Shown here: positions 1 to 11,999 of the stretch, in pieces
How the letters are laid out: each line of letters starts with the position of its first letter
How positions within the stretch are numbered: position 1 is the stretch's first letter
Origin: Tetrastigma voinierianum
Taxonomy: Eukaryota > Streptophyta > Magnoliopsida > Vitales > Vitaceae
Direction of reading: 5' to 3'
NCBI GenBank assembly: GCA_016808115.1
Contig: JAEQBH010004666.1
Coordinates: 124,001-188,000, forward strand
DNA: 64,000 nt
The notes under the pieces: model-generated
Databases searched by the model: none
The model's input: only the letters and a program-made list of their open reading frames with translations
Told to the model about the DNA's origin: nothing
Program-made: the position numbers and the translations under genes

Positions 1-2068
1 ACCCCATGAATAGAGAAGGCGATGTCTTCCCAGAAATAAAGAAATAGAAAAGAAAAGGAAAAGAAAAAAGAAGAAAAGAAGAAAATTGCGATGCTTTGCC
101 TTGGGACTCAAGCCTGGTCAGGGGTATATAAGCGAAAGCCTTGACTTAGGTGCCTAAGCTGATTGGTTGGAACCACCGACTTAGTGCTGCGCCACACGGG
201 TGGATGGGTAGAGAGTTTAGCCAGTTAGCCAGAGTCTTCGGAGTTTCGAAATTGTTAGGAGTTCGAGGGTGAAACCTAAAGAGTTAGTGGTCGAAAGATC
301 CTCATGACTGGTGCCCTAAGCCTTAATTGGTTGGGGTCATCGGTGATCCTAGTTACATGGACTTTGGTGAGGACCCGATTCCTGTTTGTTGCTTTACAAC
401 ACAAAAATGAGTTGTGGAATAGAGTGGGTCTTGATCTGTTGGGTTGGTTGGCGTGCTGGGCGTGGTAGTAGCTAGGTTGGGGGAGGGTACGGTTGGGTTT
501 GTGTGGTGATCAAACAAACACTTTCGGATTTTGGTGAAGTCTCTGGTTGATTCGGCCAAGAAGAGGCTCTTTGATGCACCTCGATTTTGTATGACATTCA
601 TTCTCAGAGATGGTTATTGAGGCGAGGTTTGATGGTTGCGCAGGGTTAAGAGCATTTACTCATTCACAACCTTTTTGAAATATATTTTGTGAACATAATT
701 TTGATTTTGTTTGAAGTATCTTGCTCTTTCTTTCTTTCTTCCATTGCTAGGGACTAGCAATGTGTAGGTTAGGGTGTGATTAGATTGCCCACGAAAAGTT
801 GCTATTTGAATCCCTATTTATTATAGGTTTGAGTCTTTTTGTGTCTGTAATCATTAGTGCTTGATTTACACATTAAGGTCCCTATTATTCCTCTTGATCA
901 TTTGGCAAATTTTGCAGTTTTTCCAAGGTATACCATGCGGGGGTGATGTAGTCGATCCAAGCACGAAGAATTCGAGTCAAACTTCGGCATTGCGGATCAA
1001 GAGACTAGAAGAAGAAAGCGAAGTGATGAAAAATGAAACGCTGCGGGAATGCTCTTCTGGCACTATTTACCATCCTGCGCTGCCCACTTTGCTCACATTT
1101 GACTTCACGCTGCCGTTTTTCCTTTTGTTCCCTTTTTGATTTTCTTCCAAATTTGTCCCTTGTATTAGCTTTTAGTTTTGGTTTTTTTTTTTTTTGTAAT
1201 TTGTAAAGGGGTTTAGCTATAAGGCCCCCAGGACAAGCACTGTTGGGAAAATGAATAAAATTTAAGGCATATAAGCTTTATTTAGTTTTCCGTTTTCATG
1301 CTCCATTTTCTAGCCTTCTCTTTCTTTCGGCTGCAAACACACCTCTGAGGATGACAACTCAGGAGGATGGTTGAAGCTAGGTGGTCTCTTAGAAGAGGAG
1401 GGTTCTTTAGTTAGGGTTTCGAGGTAACTAGGTTCCACTGTTTTTTTAACGTAAGTTTTATTGGCATTTATGTTCCTGTTCTCACTCTGAGTTGACTCAT
1501 TGTTGCCTTCATTGATCGGTATTTAGCAATCTTTTGAGTTCGGTGGATGCTTGTTACTTCGTCCATGGTCGTCAATTAACTACATTTGTCATTTGTCCGG
1601 GTAGATCGGGAGGCACGTTTTTCATTTACGGAGCATTAATGCTGATAAATATTGTTTTTCAAAGGAAATGTAGGGTTTAGTTTTTAAAAAGTTAAATGAA
1701 GATCAGGTTCGGAAATGGCCCATAGGTCATTTTTCCTACGTATGAGAAGTGGCAGGGGACCCCTCGTTGAACTTTAGAACCGAATCCGGCGGTCGGAGCA
1801 CTTCAGGAGACTTCTTTTTAATTTTATTTTATTTAAATTTCAGTTTTCCAAACATTATCATCCATTTTTACCGATTTAAAATCAGTTAGATTCTGTTTAG
1901 CCTTCAACTGTTAGTCATTTGTACAAAACTCATCCCACCCGAGTTAGACTACTGAACCAGCTATCTGCGGTAAGCATGCAATGATGGGAAGGAGATGAGT
2001 ATAAATTTTGTTGATTCAGGCACCCTGCGTAGCACGAATCATCACGGACCACAGGTTTTGGAAATCAC
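1..2068. other. Unassigned 5' flank, no recognisable gene
   Basis: I cannot assign this stretch. It opens with a GA-rich tract (about 40-85). A TATA-like tatataag lies at 125-132. A 92-codon open frame at 861-1139 (+) starts with a hydrophobic run (residues 6-20) followed by a charged segment (RIKRLEEESEV) that resembles no family I can name. A 14-base T run sits near 1182-1195. The mix of TATA-like box, T-run and pyrimidine-rich stretches (about 1310-1330) could be debris of an older LTR element, but no terminal motif or paired copy is visible in the window. Confidence 0.3.
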
Positions 2069-2567
2069 GGCCAGTTCATTGCTTGAGGGCGATAACATGG
2101 GCGGCTTAAGGGCCCATATCTGTAAATCAAATCAAATCTCATCAACGAGAGTAGGATAATTCCCGATAACTTCTTTACTCACCCTTAAATCAAACAATCT
2201 CACCAATAAGGGAAGTAGGATAATTCCCGATAGCTGCTCCTAATTATCATATTTATCGATGTGATAATGGCGAAAATTCGCTATCGATAAGGAGGGAATC
2301 CATATATCATCGGTCAGGAAGAACATCTACTATAAATCTGAGGCGTACGGCCCGATTGTAGGTCTCATGAAGCATTCATTCAAGCGAGTCGATCTATTCT
2401 TTCTATAGGGAAGGCCTTGGGCATCGGGCGGCAACGGCGAGCCCCAGTGAATCCGCACGCTCTTGTTTTTGCGGAGGTCGAACATCGAGCCAGGGCAGCC
2501 CGATAGCGGCTCAGGTTCGGCTCAGCGATCGACCGCGTGCGGCCGATTCAGTTGAAAAAAACATCAT
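2069..2567 (+). mobile_element. 5' LTR of the Tat-type element
   Basis: It aligns, with indels, to 23030-23476. Shared landmarks are gccagttcatt at the left, two copies of a ggataattcccgatag-like block (about 2155 and 2218), ctcctaattatcatat near 2235, and the right end aaaacatcatc. It ends just before a tRNA-type primer binding site, which fixes the orientation. Similarity upstream to about 2009 is weak, so the true TG start may lie there. Confidence 0.75.
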
Positions 2568-2570
2568 CGG

Positions 2571-2590
2571 TTAGGCGCCATCGTGGGAAC
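2571..2590 (+). other. Primer binding site of the Tat-type element
   Basis: Four bases after the LTR end, the sequence taggcgccatcgtgggaa matches the TGGCGCC-type primer binding site found downstream of 5' LTRs in Tat and Athila elements, with one change in the leading TGG. It marks the start of minus-strand DNA synthesis. Confidence 0.7.
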
Positions 2591-3079
2591 GGCCAGTTCT
2601 GTACAGTCGTGATCTCTCGATGGCGGTGTGATGGGGCCAGCGAGCCGCCCGATCACTCCGGGATCTGAGACCCGGCCAGGTGGTGGATGTGAGCCTCCGG
2701 CGTAAGATGATCTTTGGTGCTGCGGACAAGGTGGAGGCACCTCGAATCTCACTAATCAACACCCAGTAGGGGAGTTAGAGCAACTCACGAGCGAGATCTC
2801 TTGCGAAACGCGGCAGACCAAGGCCATAACACACTCGGAAGGCTTGGCCCTCATTACCCTCCCCAGGGCGACGAGTCTAAGCGAGCGAGGGCGGGGCGCA
2901 GAAGCAACACTGCGGGGGCGCGAGGTGATGGGCAGGCCCCTTCTCGGGGGTAGATCATGGGGCAGGGGTTGAGGTGTCAGCGGGGCTATTCATGAAGGAG
3001 TGTGAGTGAGGAGCTCGGTTCTATGGACACCTAGTGCATCAAAGCCCGAGTCTGGTTCTGGCCAGGGTCTTTACACTTC

Positions 3080-4025
3080 CTCCTTTCGGCCAAGTTCAGG
3101 ATGCCACAAATAGAGGTGTTCGATGGAACGAAGGATCCGTCGACCATCTGCTTACATAAAAACCTTGAATATTGCATGGATCTCCAGTGCGTGCGATCTG
3201 AAAGCCTTAGCTATCACGCTAAAGGGCCCGACGTTGGCTTGGTTTAACGGACTCCCAGCCGTGGGATCTCCGCTGTTAGAAGGCTCTCCATCGGCGTTCG
3301 TCTCCGGCTTCATTGGGCGAGCGTGCGGTAGAGTTATCATTTGCTGACCATAAAAGCGAACGTAAGAAAGCGAGGTCTTATGTCGGAGGTTGATACTAAG
3401 TCTTTGAAGATTGGATGCTGCCCAGGACGAGAAGTTCTCCATCAGCATTCATTCTTCGGGTTGAGATGCGGTCGGAAAACGATGTTTCCATCTCGAAGAA
3501 TCGCCGACGGCGTGTGCGAAGTGCCTGGCTAAGAGAGAAGTACGTGCTGCGGCGAAGAAGCCCTCATCCGAGAGAATGGCCCGGCCTGAGACGGGAGGCC
3601 CGGCAAACAGCGGGGCGAAGCCTAAGAGATAAAAGTCGAGAGAGATCCCCGAGGAGAAACAAAACGATCCCGAGAAGGCGAGGAGCGTCGAGAGACATAC
3701 AGAATGCCTCATCCGACGGCGGCGGTATTACACGCGGGTTCCTACCCCACGACAACCCACGGTATCACAGGTCTTGCGCAAAGTACAACATGAAAAATTC
3801 CTAAGATGGCCATCCTAGATGAGGACAGACCCTACCAAAAGAGATAACACCAGGTACTGTGAGTTCCATAGGGACCACGGGCATCGAACGGACGATTGCA
3901 TACAGCTCATGAAGGAAATAGAATACTTAATTCAACGGGGATATCTTCGCCATTTGCGCCTTCTCAGTCGGGATCAAGCGCGATCACCATCACCTCGGCC
4001 CGACCTAACCGGCTGCAGCCCTTAG
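3080..4025 (+). pseudogene. gag: gag of Tat-type element (capsid/nucleocapsid), degenerate
   Basis: Gag forms the virus-like particle and binds the element RNA. Reading across frameshifts shows a Retrotrans_gag domain: FRMPQIEVFDGTKDP at about 3092-3136, then LKGPTLAWFNGLPA near 3219-3262 and SAFVSGFIG near 3290-3325. A basic Arg/Glu-rich linker follows (about 3540-3690). The C-terminal knuckle YCEFHRDHGHRTDDC is intact at 3855-3899 and continues into IEYLIQRGYLRHL, the usual Tat-clade ending. The spacing knuckle-then-protease is as expected for gag-pol. At least three frame changes and several stops separate the pieces. I cannot place the original start codon; it probably lay between 2700 and 3080, where only fragments are readable. 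Confidence 0.75.
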
Positions 4026-4116
4026 AAATAATGTGATGCCGGGAGGATTCGCGGGTGGTGGGGAGTCGATACGCCCGGGAAGGCTCATTTAGTAACTTGT
4101 CGGTCGGGAAGAGGTA

Positions 4117-4530
4117 ATGGAAGTGCAAGCGGTGTCAAACTTCCTCGGCTACGACGCCGCCATGCATTCTCGGATTAGGACACGGAGGATGCCAACACCC
4201 CAGCGATCCTTTAGTGATAAAGGGCAATTGTGGCTAACAAACAATCCATCGGGTCATATCGACAATGGGAGTTCAGCCGACATCATCTTTGCGTCGGCTT
4301 TTGATAAGATGGGCATTGGAAGGGAGAAGCTAGAACCAGTCACCACCCACATGCGAGGATTCTCTAGAGAGAAAGTGCTACCTTTGGGATCGATGCGGGT
4401 TAATGCGCGCTTTGGGGAGACCACACAGTGTAAAACATGATAGCGATAAAGTTTCTCATAGTAGATGCCCCTACGCATAACGTGTTATTATGCGGACCCT
4501 CTCACCAGCATGCATCAAATCCATCCCCTC
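4117..4530 (+). pseudogene. Aspartic protease domain of Tat-type pol, degenerate
   Basis: This is the retropepsin-like domain that cleaves the Gag-Pol polyprotein. One open stretch (4117-4440) carries the catalytic box as DNGSSADIIF at 4261-4290, in place of the DTG of most retropepsins; DNGSSAD is normal for the Tat clade. It is followed by FDKMGIGREKLEPV and a GFSREKVLPLGSM segment, as in related proteases. After a stop at 4438-4440 the same frame continues as FLIVDAPTHNVLLCGP (about 4450-4500), the usual protease C-terminal FLVVD...GRP region. Two consecutive stops near 4542 end readable sequence. It lies 90 bp downstream of gag, consistent with the normal gag-PR-RT order. Confidence 0.75.
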
Positions 4531-4789
4531 AGCTTACCACATGATGATCTGGTTCCTGCCACAAGCGGTAGGAATGGTTTGAGAGACCCGGTAGCGTGGT
4601 CGAGGGGTGTTACTCGATCGTAAATGACGGTCCTGACATATCGTGGGCGCGGAAACAGTGTCTTGCGGCTGAGGTAAACACGGAGCACGAGCCCTCGAGA
4701 GAGTGCTTGTCTGCCGGTTGGGCTGATGACCCGAACACCTCACCTACATACGACTCTAGCTAACGAAGACCTCAGTTACCTCGCTTATC

Positions 4790-5330
4790 ATGAAGCAGAA
4801 CAAGGATGTCTTCGGAGTGGAAGCAAGAGGACATGGGAGAGGGATGACTCAGCGATAATCACTCGTATCACTAGCGTCGGTCCATCCTTCAAACCAGTCG
4901 AGCAAAAGAAGGAGCTTCGCTCATAAGAATAAGAGCGATTAATGAGAATTGACAAGCTCCTCCGGGCAAGCGTCCAGTGGAGTACCACTGAATGGTTAGC
5001 GCTGATATGTCTTCGTCAGCGGCAGCAAATGGTGAATGCTGCGTGACTTTCTTTTGTGTCGAGGCATGCCACAGGTGGTTTCCTACCTCGGATCGACCTT
5101 ATAGTAGACACCACAGTCGGCCATGAACTCCACAGCTTTATGGATGCTTTTCTCAGGTTACAACGGATCAGCATGGACCGACTGACGAAGACCTCATTTA
5201 TCACGAGCGAAGGACCCCATTAACATCATGTAATGCCTTTCGGATGAAAAAAAGCGTAAGAGCTATCTACGAAGATTGGTGAAGCAGTTGTTCCACGAAG
5301 CAAATAAGGGCATCCTTGAAGTATATATAG
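4790..5330 (+). pseudogene. Reverse transcriptase, N-terminal part (Tat-type), broken before YIDD
   Basis: This is the first half of the reverse transcriptase, which copies element RNA to DNA. Readable blocks in order: SVGPSFKPVEQKKE near 4873-4914, IDKLLRA near 4948, the fingers/palm segment IDLIVDTTVGHELHSFMDAF at 5092-5151, TSFITSEG near 5191-5214, VMPFG near 5230, and GILEVYI at 5309-5329. The next residues should be the catalytic DD, but the sequence becomes gcgagg and coding similarity ends. Several single-base frame changes occur. The DD-containing half lies 13.6 kb away at 18972, so the domain has been split by inserted DNA. No catalytic activity is possible from this piece. Confidence 0.75.
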
Positions 5331-7291
5331 CGAGGACGGGCAGGATGCCTCAGGGAGTTCCCAGGGTGGTCGCCTAGTGAGGTTGAATTTTATCTGTTGC
5401 AGGGAATGCGAAAGGACCCCCTTTCTAAAAGAAGTAGTTTTACATGCGAGTACCACAATACCTCGATTATATATAAAGTCCCACCACGCCATATAGATAA
5501 GGACCTTAGCGTTGATACAAATATCGGGAGCGTCCCAAGTATTTGAGATTTAGGTTCAATGAGATTAAATAGGTACATGAAAACAAAGACATATAGGTGG
5601 GATAGAAATGCGCAGCCCCATCAGCAGATAAAGCGTGTTGAATACGGCGCGAGTAGGCCCTCACAGTGCCCGGACCTAGAGACGAGATATTAAAACAATA
5701 AGCGTGAGAAAGAATCTGAGTGAGTGGCATAATTTATATGGAAAATAATGTTTTTGTTTTAGAAAAATTCCTTCTCTCTCAAGACCTCCGCGTCGGCTCT
5801 TTTGTAATGTTACGTTTATGACGTTTCGTAAAACACGGCTTTCTGGCCCGACAATGAAGTCATGCTCAAAAATTTACTTAGACATCATTTTCAGAACCTT
5901 AAAACCTGAATGTTTCTGACATACGATTGAGCATAAATATATGTAACCATCATGTCGTAAAAATAACCATGAAAATACCACAACTATAAATATGGAAAAG
6001 CTTATACTTAATTAGAGACCAACAATGTACCGTACATATATCCTTTATCGCCGTATTGTATACAATCATATCTGTCAGATGAAACCCGACCTCACGACAT
6101 CGTGGCATACCAGCGGAAGTCGTGTCAGACCTCCACGACCGTGGAATTAACATATAACAAATCTCTCGGCGTCGTGGCGTAACCGTCGGTCTTTCGAAGC
6201 GCCGCGGCCGTGGAAATAATATATGTCGCCAAACTCGCGGCGTGCGTGGCATACCAACCGTCGGTAATCCGACCTCACGACCGATGTAGTGTATATAACT
6301 AAACTCCGACATCGTGGCATACCAACCGTCGATCCGACCTCCGCGGTAATTAATATATAACTAAACTCCGCGACATCGTAGCGCCTGCCGTCGTGTCAGG
6401 CCTCCGCGGCCCGATGGAATTAACATATAACTAAACTCACGACATCGTGGCATACAACGTCGATGTCCAGGCCTCACGTAGTGGAATTAATATATATTCG
6501 TATTTTTACTGTAAATTACTTTTCCAAACGTATTTGTATCATGTCGTTTCCATGAGACCTCCAATCTCTTTAAAACCAATGAGTTTTGAAGGTTTAAAAC
6601 CCTCGATCCACGCCCCAAAATATATTCAAATACCATAATTTCATCAGGGAACTCGATAAAACTTCCAAATATTAAAATGATAATAAAACTCACATTGAAA
6701 TGATAAGCTTTGTTTTAAATGAGACCGATATTCATTGCATGCAACCACCCATTTGATCAAAGCGATTACATATGTAAAATATTTAATCACCATAAATATA
6801 TAAACCATTCGTATCCCAAATCATTTAAAAACATATAAACCGCTCACACATCCATAAACCTTTATGTAAAACCAAATATTTAAAATGTTGACAAAATTCA
6901 CGTGAAATGATAAACATTTTTATAAGCGGCGTTTTTACGTTTATGCGCGATAATAGATCGATCGAATAAATTATATGAAATAACTAGCAGCGAAAATATA
7001 TATCATAATAATACCCCAAAACATTCTAAAAACAAGTAGACCACTCACAGACTATAGATGCTCAGTTCTGTTCCCCTGTAGGATCGTCTCCCGGCCCGAC
7101 GTGAGTGCCTGTAATATAAATAAAATATCACTTAGGCTCCAATAACTGAACCAACAACATTGGAATGCCCTAGATGTAGAATAATTTTTTGAAGCTGTAA
7201 ATCATCACAGTGGGCTCAAGCCGGGTCGATTACACAATGTGCCCTATAGGCCCGGTACCTAAAATTGGGGCTTTTCACCCGAGAACTAATT
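5331..7291. other. Insert flank between Tat RT and element A
   Basis: Apart from the minisatellite at 6090-6505, I see no gene. 5340-5740 is unassigned. 5740-7290 is AT-rich. The part at 7040-7280 (accacagcac-like and gggctcaagccgggtcg blocks) reads like LTR or leader DNA of another gypsy family, but no partner copy is visible here. Confidence 0.4.
6090..6505. repeat. GC-rich minisatellite, about six ~70 bp units
   Basis: The block (c/g)gacatcgtggcatac recurs near 6092, 6166, 6237, 6305, 6371 and 6438 (spacings 66-74). Each unit continues through an accgtcg-like block and cctccgcgg to a short AT stretch (taatatataactaaactc). Alternating GC-rich and AT-rich halves and imperfect dyads such as cgacatcgtgg give a regular structure. 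It sits in DNA inserted into the Tat-type RT. No coding capacity is apparent. Confidence 0.75.
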
Positions 7292-7789
7292 TGACACACC
7301 CCCACCCCCTTCCAGTGGCGGGGCGTGCGGCCAAATCACGAAATCTAGTAGTGCCTCTATGACTAGGAAACTCTGTGAAGCGGCCCATTCTTCTTCAAAC
7401 CTCTATAAAAATTTTCTTTTCTAAAAACATGATTTTATAAAATTTATTGTATACTTGTTGCGTATAGAACGTATCCCAAATCTGTATACATCCAATTTAC
7501 TAATCGAAATATAGCCTTGACGTACCAACACATTCTCATAGAAACTACTCTATGTACATTACATATGTTCGAATTATACATATTAAGTATTTTTCTTACT
7601 TAATATTCTTACTAACAGCACTTGTACAATGTCAGGACAAATACTATTATGCTCAGTCTTGCGTATTTGTACAGAAAAATAGTTTTAAAATACAAAATAA
7701 TGAAATTCGCGAAATTTCCGGTGAGTGTATCTTTTATAAAAGCGTTTGCTTTCAGGAAAACATCTCAAAAAATGTAAAACTTCTCTTTT

Positions 7790-8070
7790 CTGATTATTTT
7801 CGAAGCTTTTCTTTGCTTTTCAAGTTTCTAAAACTTTTCTTTGCTTGCTTGCTTTTGTGCTAACTTGCTTTTAAAAGTTTACAAAAGCTTAACACTATTT
7901 GCTTGCTTTGCTTTTCTTTAAAAGCTTATAAAACTCTTATTGTTTGCTTGCTTAGAAGTCTATAAAACTTCTCAAATTTCTTTTGTTTACTTCTTTGCTC
8001 TTGTTTGAAAAGTTTACTTGCGGCTGCGAGCACTTTCTTTTAAAAAGTTTATCAAAACTTTTCATAAAAG
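7790..8070. repeat. Hairpin-type subrepeat I in LTR A (left copy)
   Basis: About four to five ~55 bp units share the pattern tttgcttgcttttaaaagtttacaaaagctt. The core cttttaaaag/aaaagctt is self-complementary. The same array is at about 15690-15930 in the right LTR, so it belongs to the LTR and is not a local expansion. Confidence 0.6.
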
Positions 8071-8544
8071 AACGGGAGGCGCAGAACGGCCGCGTCTTTG
8101 AAAATAAAGCGGAACTGGGCTCAGCCAGTTTGCTAAAACTCTCGAGCACGGGCGTAGGGAGACGATGGTTTGATTTTTCAAGCGTATATTATCTTTATAA
8201 AACGCTCGATACGCTGAGGCTATTTTTGCTTCTTGTACCTAGTGAACACGGAGGCACAGGCGACCGTCTTAGGTGGAAGGACACAGGTCAGCATCACCTT
8301 CCAGGTGAATATGGTGGAATTGACTGGGTCGCCATCACCGTATGTAGTTATTTCATGCGTATATCTTTCGCAATGCGTCTGCGGTCTCGGCACAAATCGT
8401 GATGTATGTCCTAAGTTTACTGACCAGTAGAAACTAAAATCGTGTATGAATCCTACTTAATGCCGTCTGCGTCTGAATCACTCGGCAGGTTGCTTGCTTA
8501 GAGGCCAAGGGAAAGTGCATTTTGTAAAACGTTAACAACGCTTC

Positions 8545-8830
8545 TTGCTCTTTGAAAAATGGTTTACGGCAGAAGCCATTTGCTTGCTTGCTTGCTTGCT
8601 TGAAAAATGGTTTAATTATTCAAAACCATTTCTAACGGATTCTTCTTCTTGAAAAATGGTTTAATTATTGGCTCATTGCCTTGCTTGAAAGATGGTTTAC
8701 AATTTGAATAATTTACTTACTTTCAAAAGTGGTTTAACTCAAAACCATTTTGCCCCCTTTGCTTGAAAAAATGGTTTAATTATTCGAAACCATTCTTTGC
8801 TAACACTGCTTGAAAGATGGTTTATCTTTG
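8545..8830. repeat. Hairpin-type subrepeat II in LTR A (left copy)
   Basis: Six units of ~45-60 bp contain gaaaaatggttt followed by aaaaccattt, an inverted repeat around a short taattattc-like loop. A (ttgc)n run (about 8577-8601) separates units. The matching array in the right LTR is at 16395-16690. Confidence 0.7.
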
Positions 8831-10338
8831 GCTATTAAAAATCACAGGTGCAAAACGGTTATAATAATAATAATACACTAGTATTTGGAAAATGAGTTTA
8901 AACGCTCCTGTTTGCTTGCTAAACTTGAGACGCGATTCATGGCTCAGCCTTTGCTTTAGCCTACGCACTCGATGTATTAGATCACACACGTCGGCGCTGG
9001 CAAAGCGATTTCGCACTGTCTTCTGATTAAATTTACCGGAAAATATGTGGGCCCCAATTGCCATTCACAGGCATATGGCTAGATTACAGGCTAAAGGAAT
9101 TGTATAGTAAAAGCAGCGTTTAGAAAATTACGTCCGATTTATCTGAATAAAATCCTAAAATTTTAACCAAAGCTATGCGAGAAAACGAGTCAGAAATTCA
9201 GCGAATTTGTCGAAAATAGTCCAAAATTTCACAAAATTTATAAATTATAAACTCGATCACAAAAATTTTGGAATTTGGTGTAACTCAGAATATTAAGAGC
9301 CGTTATATATAGGCTTTAAATTAGAAATATCTAGTAGGAAAATTTCCCGCCTCTTATTGTAATGAAGCCAAGATTTTGGTGTCGCGCGTATTCTCGTCGA
9401 TGGAAGTAAGCTTTAAACTTTGGTCCAGAAAAATTAGACCCTTCAGAATAGCGTGAATCTGAGAAAAAAGTAAAAATTTGGGTTTCGCATATTCACCTTA
9501 ATTCTGGTGGTAGGTGTTTTACGGTACTCTGCGTAGCCCTCGTCACGTGAGGCACTTTAGTGTTTATCTATTAATCAAGCCACGGTCAAATTTCGTAAAT
9601 CGAGGAGAAAAGAAGATAAAGAAAAATAAAAGTAAAAAAATCGCCCTTGTCTCTCTCTACGCCCTCCGCAGTCCACGCCTTCTTGAGTCCCTTCTTCCTT
9701 TTGATTTTAACTTTTTTTTTTTTTTTTTTTATTATTACAAGTCAGGACCCATGTCCTTTTCTTTCCTTTACCGATCGGAACTTTTAACCGAAACAATTTA
9801 TTTTGTCAGTTCGATTTTATTTATCGCAAATGAATATTCTTTATATACTTGCCATTTTTCGAATTTTGAAAATCCAGTTTTCGAGTTCGCTCTTTATCAG
9901 TCGCGCAAAGTAGTAAATATTCCATTTGTCTCGGGTCATGAGGCTTTTTCTAGGTCACTGAATTTGTGAAGACGAACTTAACGGCGCAGTCAGTTTCGAT
10001 CATCAGAGATCTAGAATTTTCGAGACCACGAAAAGTCGGCAATTCATTATTATTATTTCTTATTTAAGCTTTTCATTAATTATACTTTCGCCTCGACTTT
10101 CCTTAATTGCAAATCATTTTGAAATTCCCTACATGGCCCATCTCTAAGCTTAATTATCATACATTATCGCTTTTCTTTAAATGACAATTATCACCACTTG
10201 TTTTAAGTACCAAATTAGGGTTCCAAAATTTATAATTTCCTAATTTCATCTCGAAATACTCTGATGTGACATGGTACTCTTATACACCCCCTACCGATTA
10301 TCGTATACTTGTACACTCTCTCGGGACGGGGTGTTCTG

Positions 10339-10352
10339 AAATCCTCCTATCG
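10339..10352 (-). other. Polypurine tract of element A
   Basis: On the minus strand the sequence immediately upstream of the left (3') LTR reads ataggaggatt, a purine-rich tract of the type that primes plus-strand DNA synthesis. Its position next to the LTR start supports both orientation and boundary. Confidence 0.55.
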
Positions 10353-10939
10353 CCAAGACATTACGTCGCCGAAATGAATAAATAAACTTCCGAAAGAAAG
10401 GAAAGCGAAAATACCTCATCCCGGAAAATAAGTGAAGTCTTGGCCAGTATCCCGAGCCTGCGGCTCCCAGTGGCCTCCCTCATGATTCTTAGTAAGACTT
10501 TATTAATGGAATCACTTTAGCTATGAGCACGTTCCTTGCGATCTGATGCGCCGCAGTATCTCCTCGTAAATTGAGTTCTCTTTTAGCGCAATGGGCACTC
10601 TCTCAATACATGTGAAGGATCGGGATATATTTCCCTCAGCGTGATACGTGTGGAATGTATCGCAGATCTTGATAATAACTGCGGGAGTAGCACAACATGG
10701 CTATTTGGATATCTTTGCTCATAATCTCATAAGGTCTATGTCGGACTAAGCTTTGTATACGTTTCCCCGAATCTCAACATTTCAGTGAAATCTTTCAAAA
10801 GGCAGTCACCTATCTCGAGCGCAAGTCTCTCTGACCGGTTGTCGTAGCTTTACGTCTATCTTGCTATCTTGAGTTATCACGAACAACTTTCACTTTCTAC
10901 GAAGTGATCTGTACTGGATTCGAGGGGCTACTAGTCTTC

Positions 10940-11720
10940 TCTCACCCGACCTCATCCCGGCACCTTTGGAGTCCTGCATTTCACGCCATCTGGTGCCTCG
11001 AATCGGGCATTTCTATGTGGCTTGATGAAATTTATTGTTGTAGCGACTCCATTAGTGCTAAGTGAGTATCCAAACTTCAGCCAATTCGGCACACAAGCTC
11101 GACATATCCTCGGCGTCGAATAGTTCTCTCTGACTGGCCATCCATCGGAGGATGAAGTGATGTCTTGATGTGAGCTGATACCTAAAGGCTGTTTACCAAA
11201 TAGGCGAGAAACCTAGATGTGAACACGGGTTCTCGATCACGAAACTATCGAAACTAGAACCCCTGATCTCACTATCTCGTCCACGCCTGGTGGAGCTGAC
11301 TTTTCCAATGAATCCTCGATATTAAGCGGTAGAAAATGGCGATTTCGTAAATCGATCAACTATCACCCATATAGCATCATGTTTTTCTCCTAAGTCAGAG
11401 TGGAAGACACATTTACAAAATCCATAGTGATCTTTTCCCATTTCACAGCCAGAGCAGAATGCGCGTATCTTCGCGAGCTCCCGATCTTCCTGTGGCTACT
11501 GTTGACCAGGTTAGGCACCTAGAAACGAAACTCGCAATTTCTTTCTTCATCTCATTCCACCCAGTAATGTTCTTTGAGTTGATTACATCTTAGTGCTTGC
11601 ACGGATGCATAGCATCTGTGAGATGAATGTGCTTCTTGCGTAATGTCTCTTCGGCTCGCCATACTGCAGCACGCACATTCTGTCCTTTCCTTTATCATGC
11701 CATCATCTCTCTAATCACAA
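10940..11720 (-). pseudogene. Integrase of element A, degenerate
   Basis: Integrase inserts the cDNA into the host genome. On the minus strand, starting at about 11720 and moving left, readable blocks are YWVE..DE (zinc-binding region tail), KWEKITMDFV at about 11414-11443, WVIVD/DAIW remnants, FLPLNIEDSLEK and VDEIVR (11270-11330), VSIVS.SRTRV (around 11240), and the core C-terminal ALGISSHQDI...DGQSE segment near 11130-11190. The order matches the rve catalytic core of Ty3/gypsy integrases. Several frame changes and stops are present, and of the DDE catalytic triad I can see only approximate positions. RNase H lies upstream, as expected. Confidence 0.7.
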
Positions 11721-11999
11721 GTGCGCTTTCTTTCCTTTTTCTATCTCTTCCTTAAGCAATCATTTGTGGATAAATGCGTATCTGCTAGAATCGATCCCAC
11801 TTAGAGTGAATCCCAACATAAACGTGCGACGGCTCCTGAATCCTCAACCTCGATATCACTAATGTTCTCGGAAATCTACGATAGTAGCGAGATAACTGTC
11901 TCATGTGAGACAAAGAACTCTACAGTCGCCTACTCAGAGACATCTGCTCTTTGACATTGGCTTTTCTTGGATGGTACTCACGATAGTGTGATGCGTAGT

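Larger units (their letters stand above)
7292..10338 (-). mobile_element. Left (3') LTR of element A, about 3.05 kb
   Basis: It begins TGACACACCCCC at 7292 (the LTR 3' end on the minus strand) and ends ...gacggggtgttctga at 10338 (the LTR start, compare tgtaacgccccgttccgag at 62908). It aligns along its length with 15175-17870, including cttttctttctaaa-like blocks, the gatgtattagatc block (8964 and 16829), and a 20-odd base T run (9710-9731 and 17527-17549). It contains two families of hairpin-forming subrepeats. Confidence 0.75.

Noticed and set aside
7552..7863. 103-codon + frame with many Phe and Leu
   Set aside because: It lies inside LTR A and is not kept in the other LTR copy.
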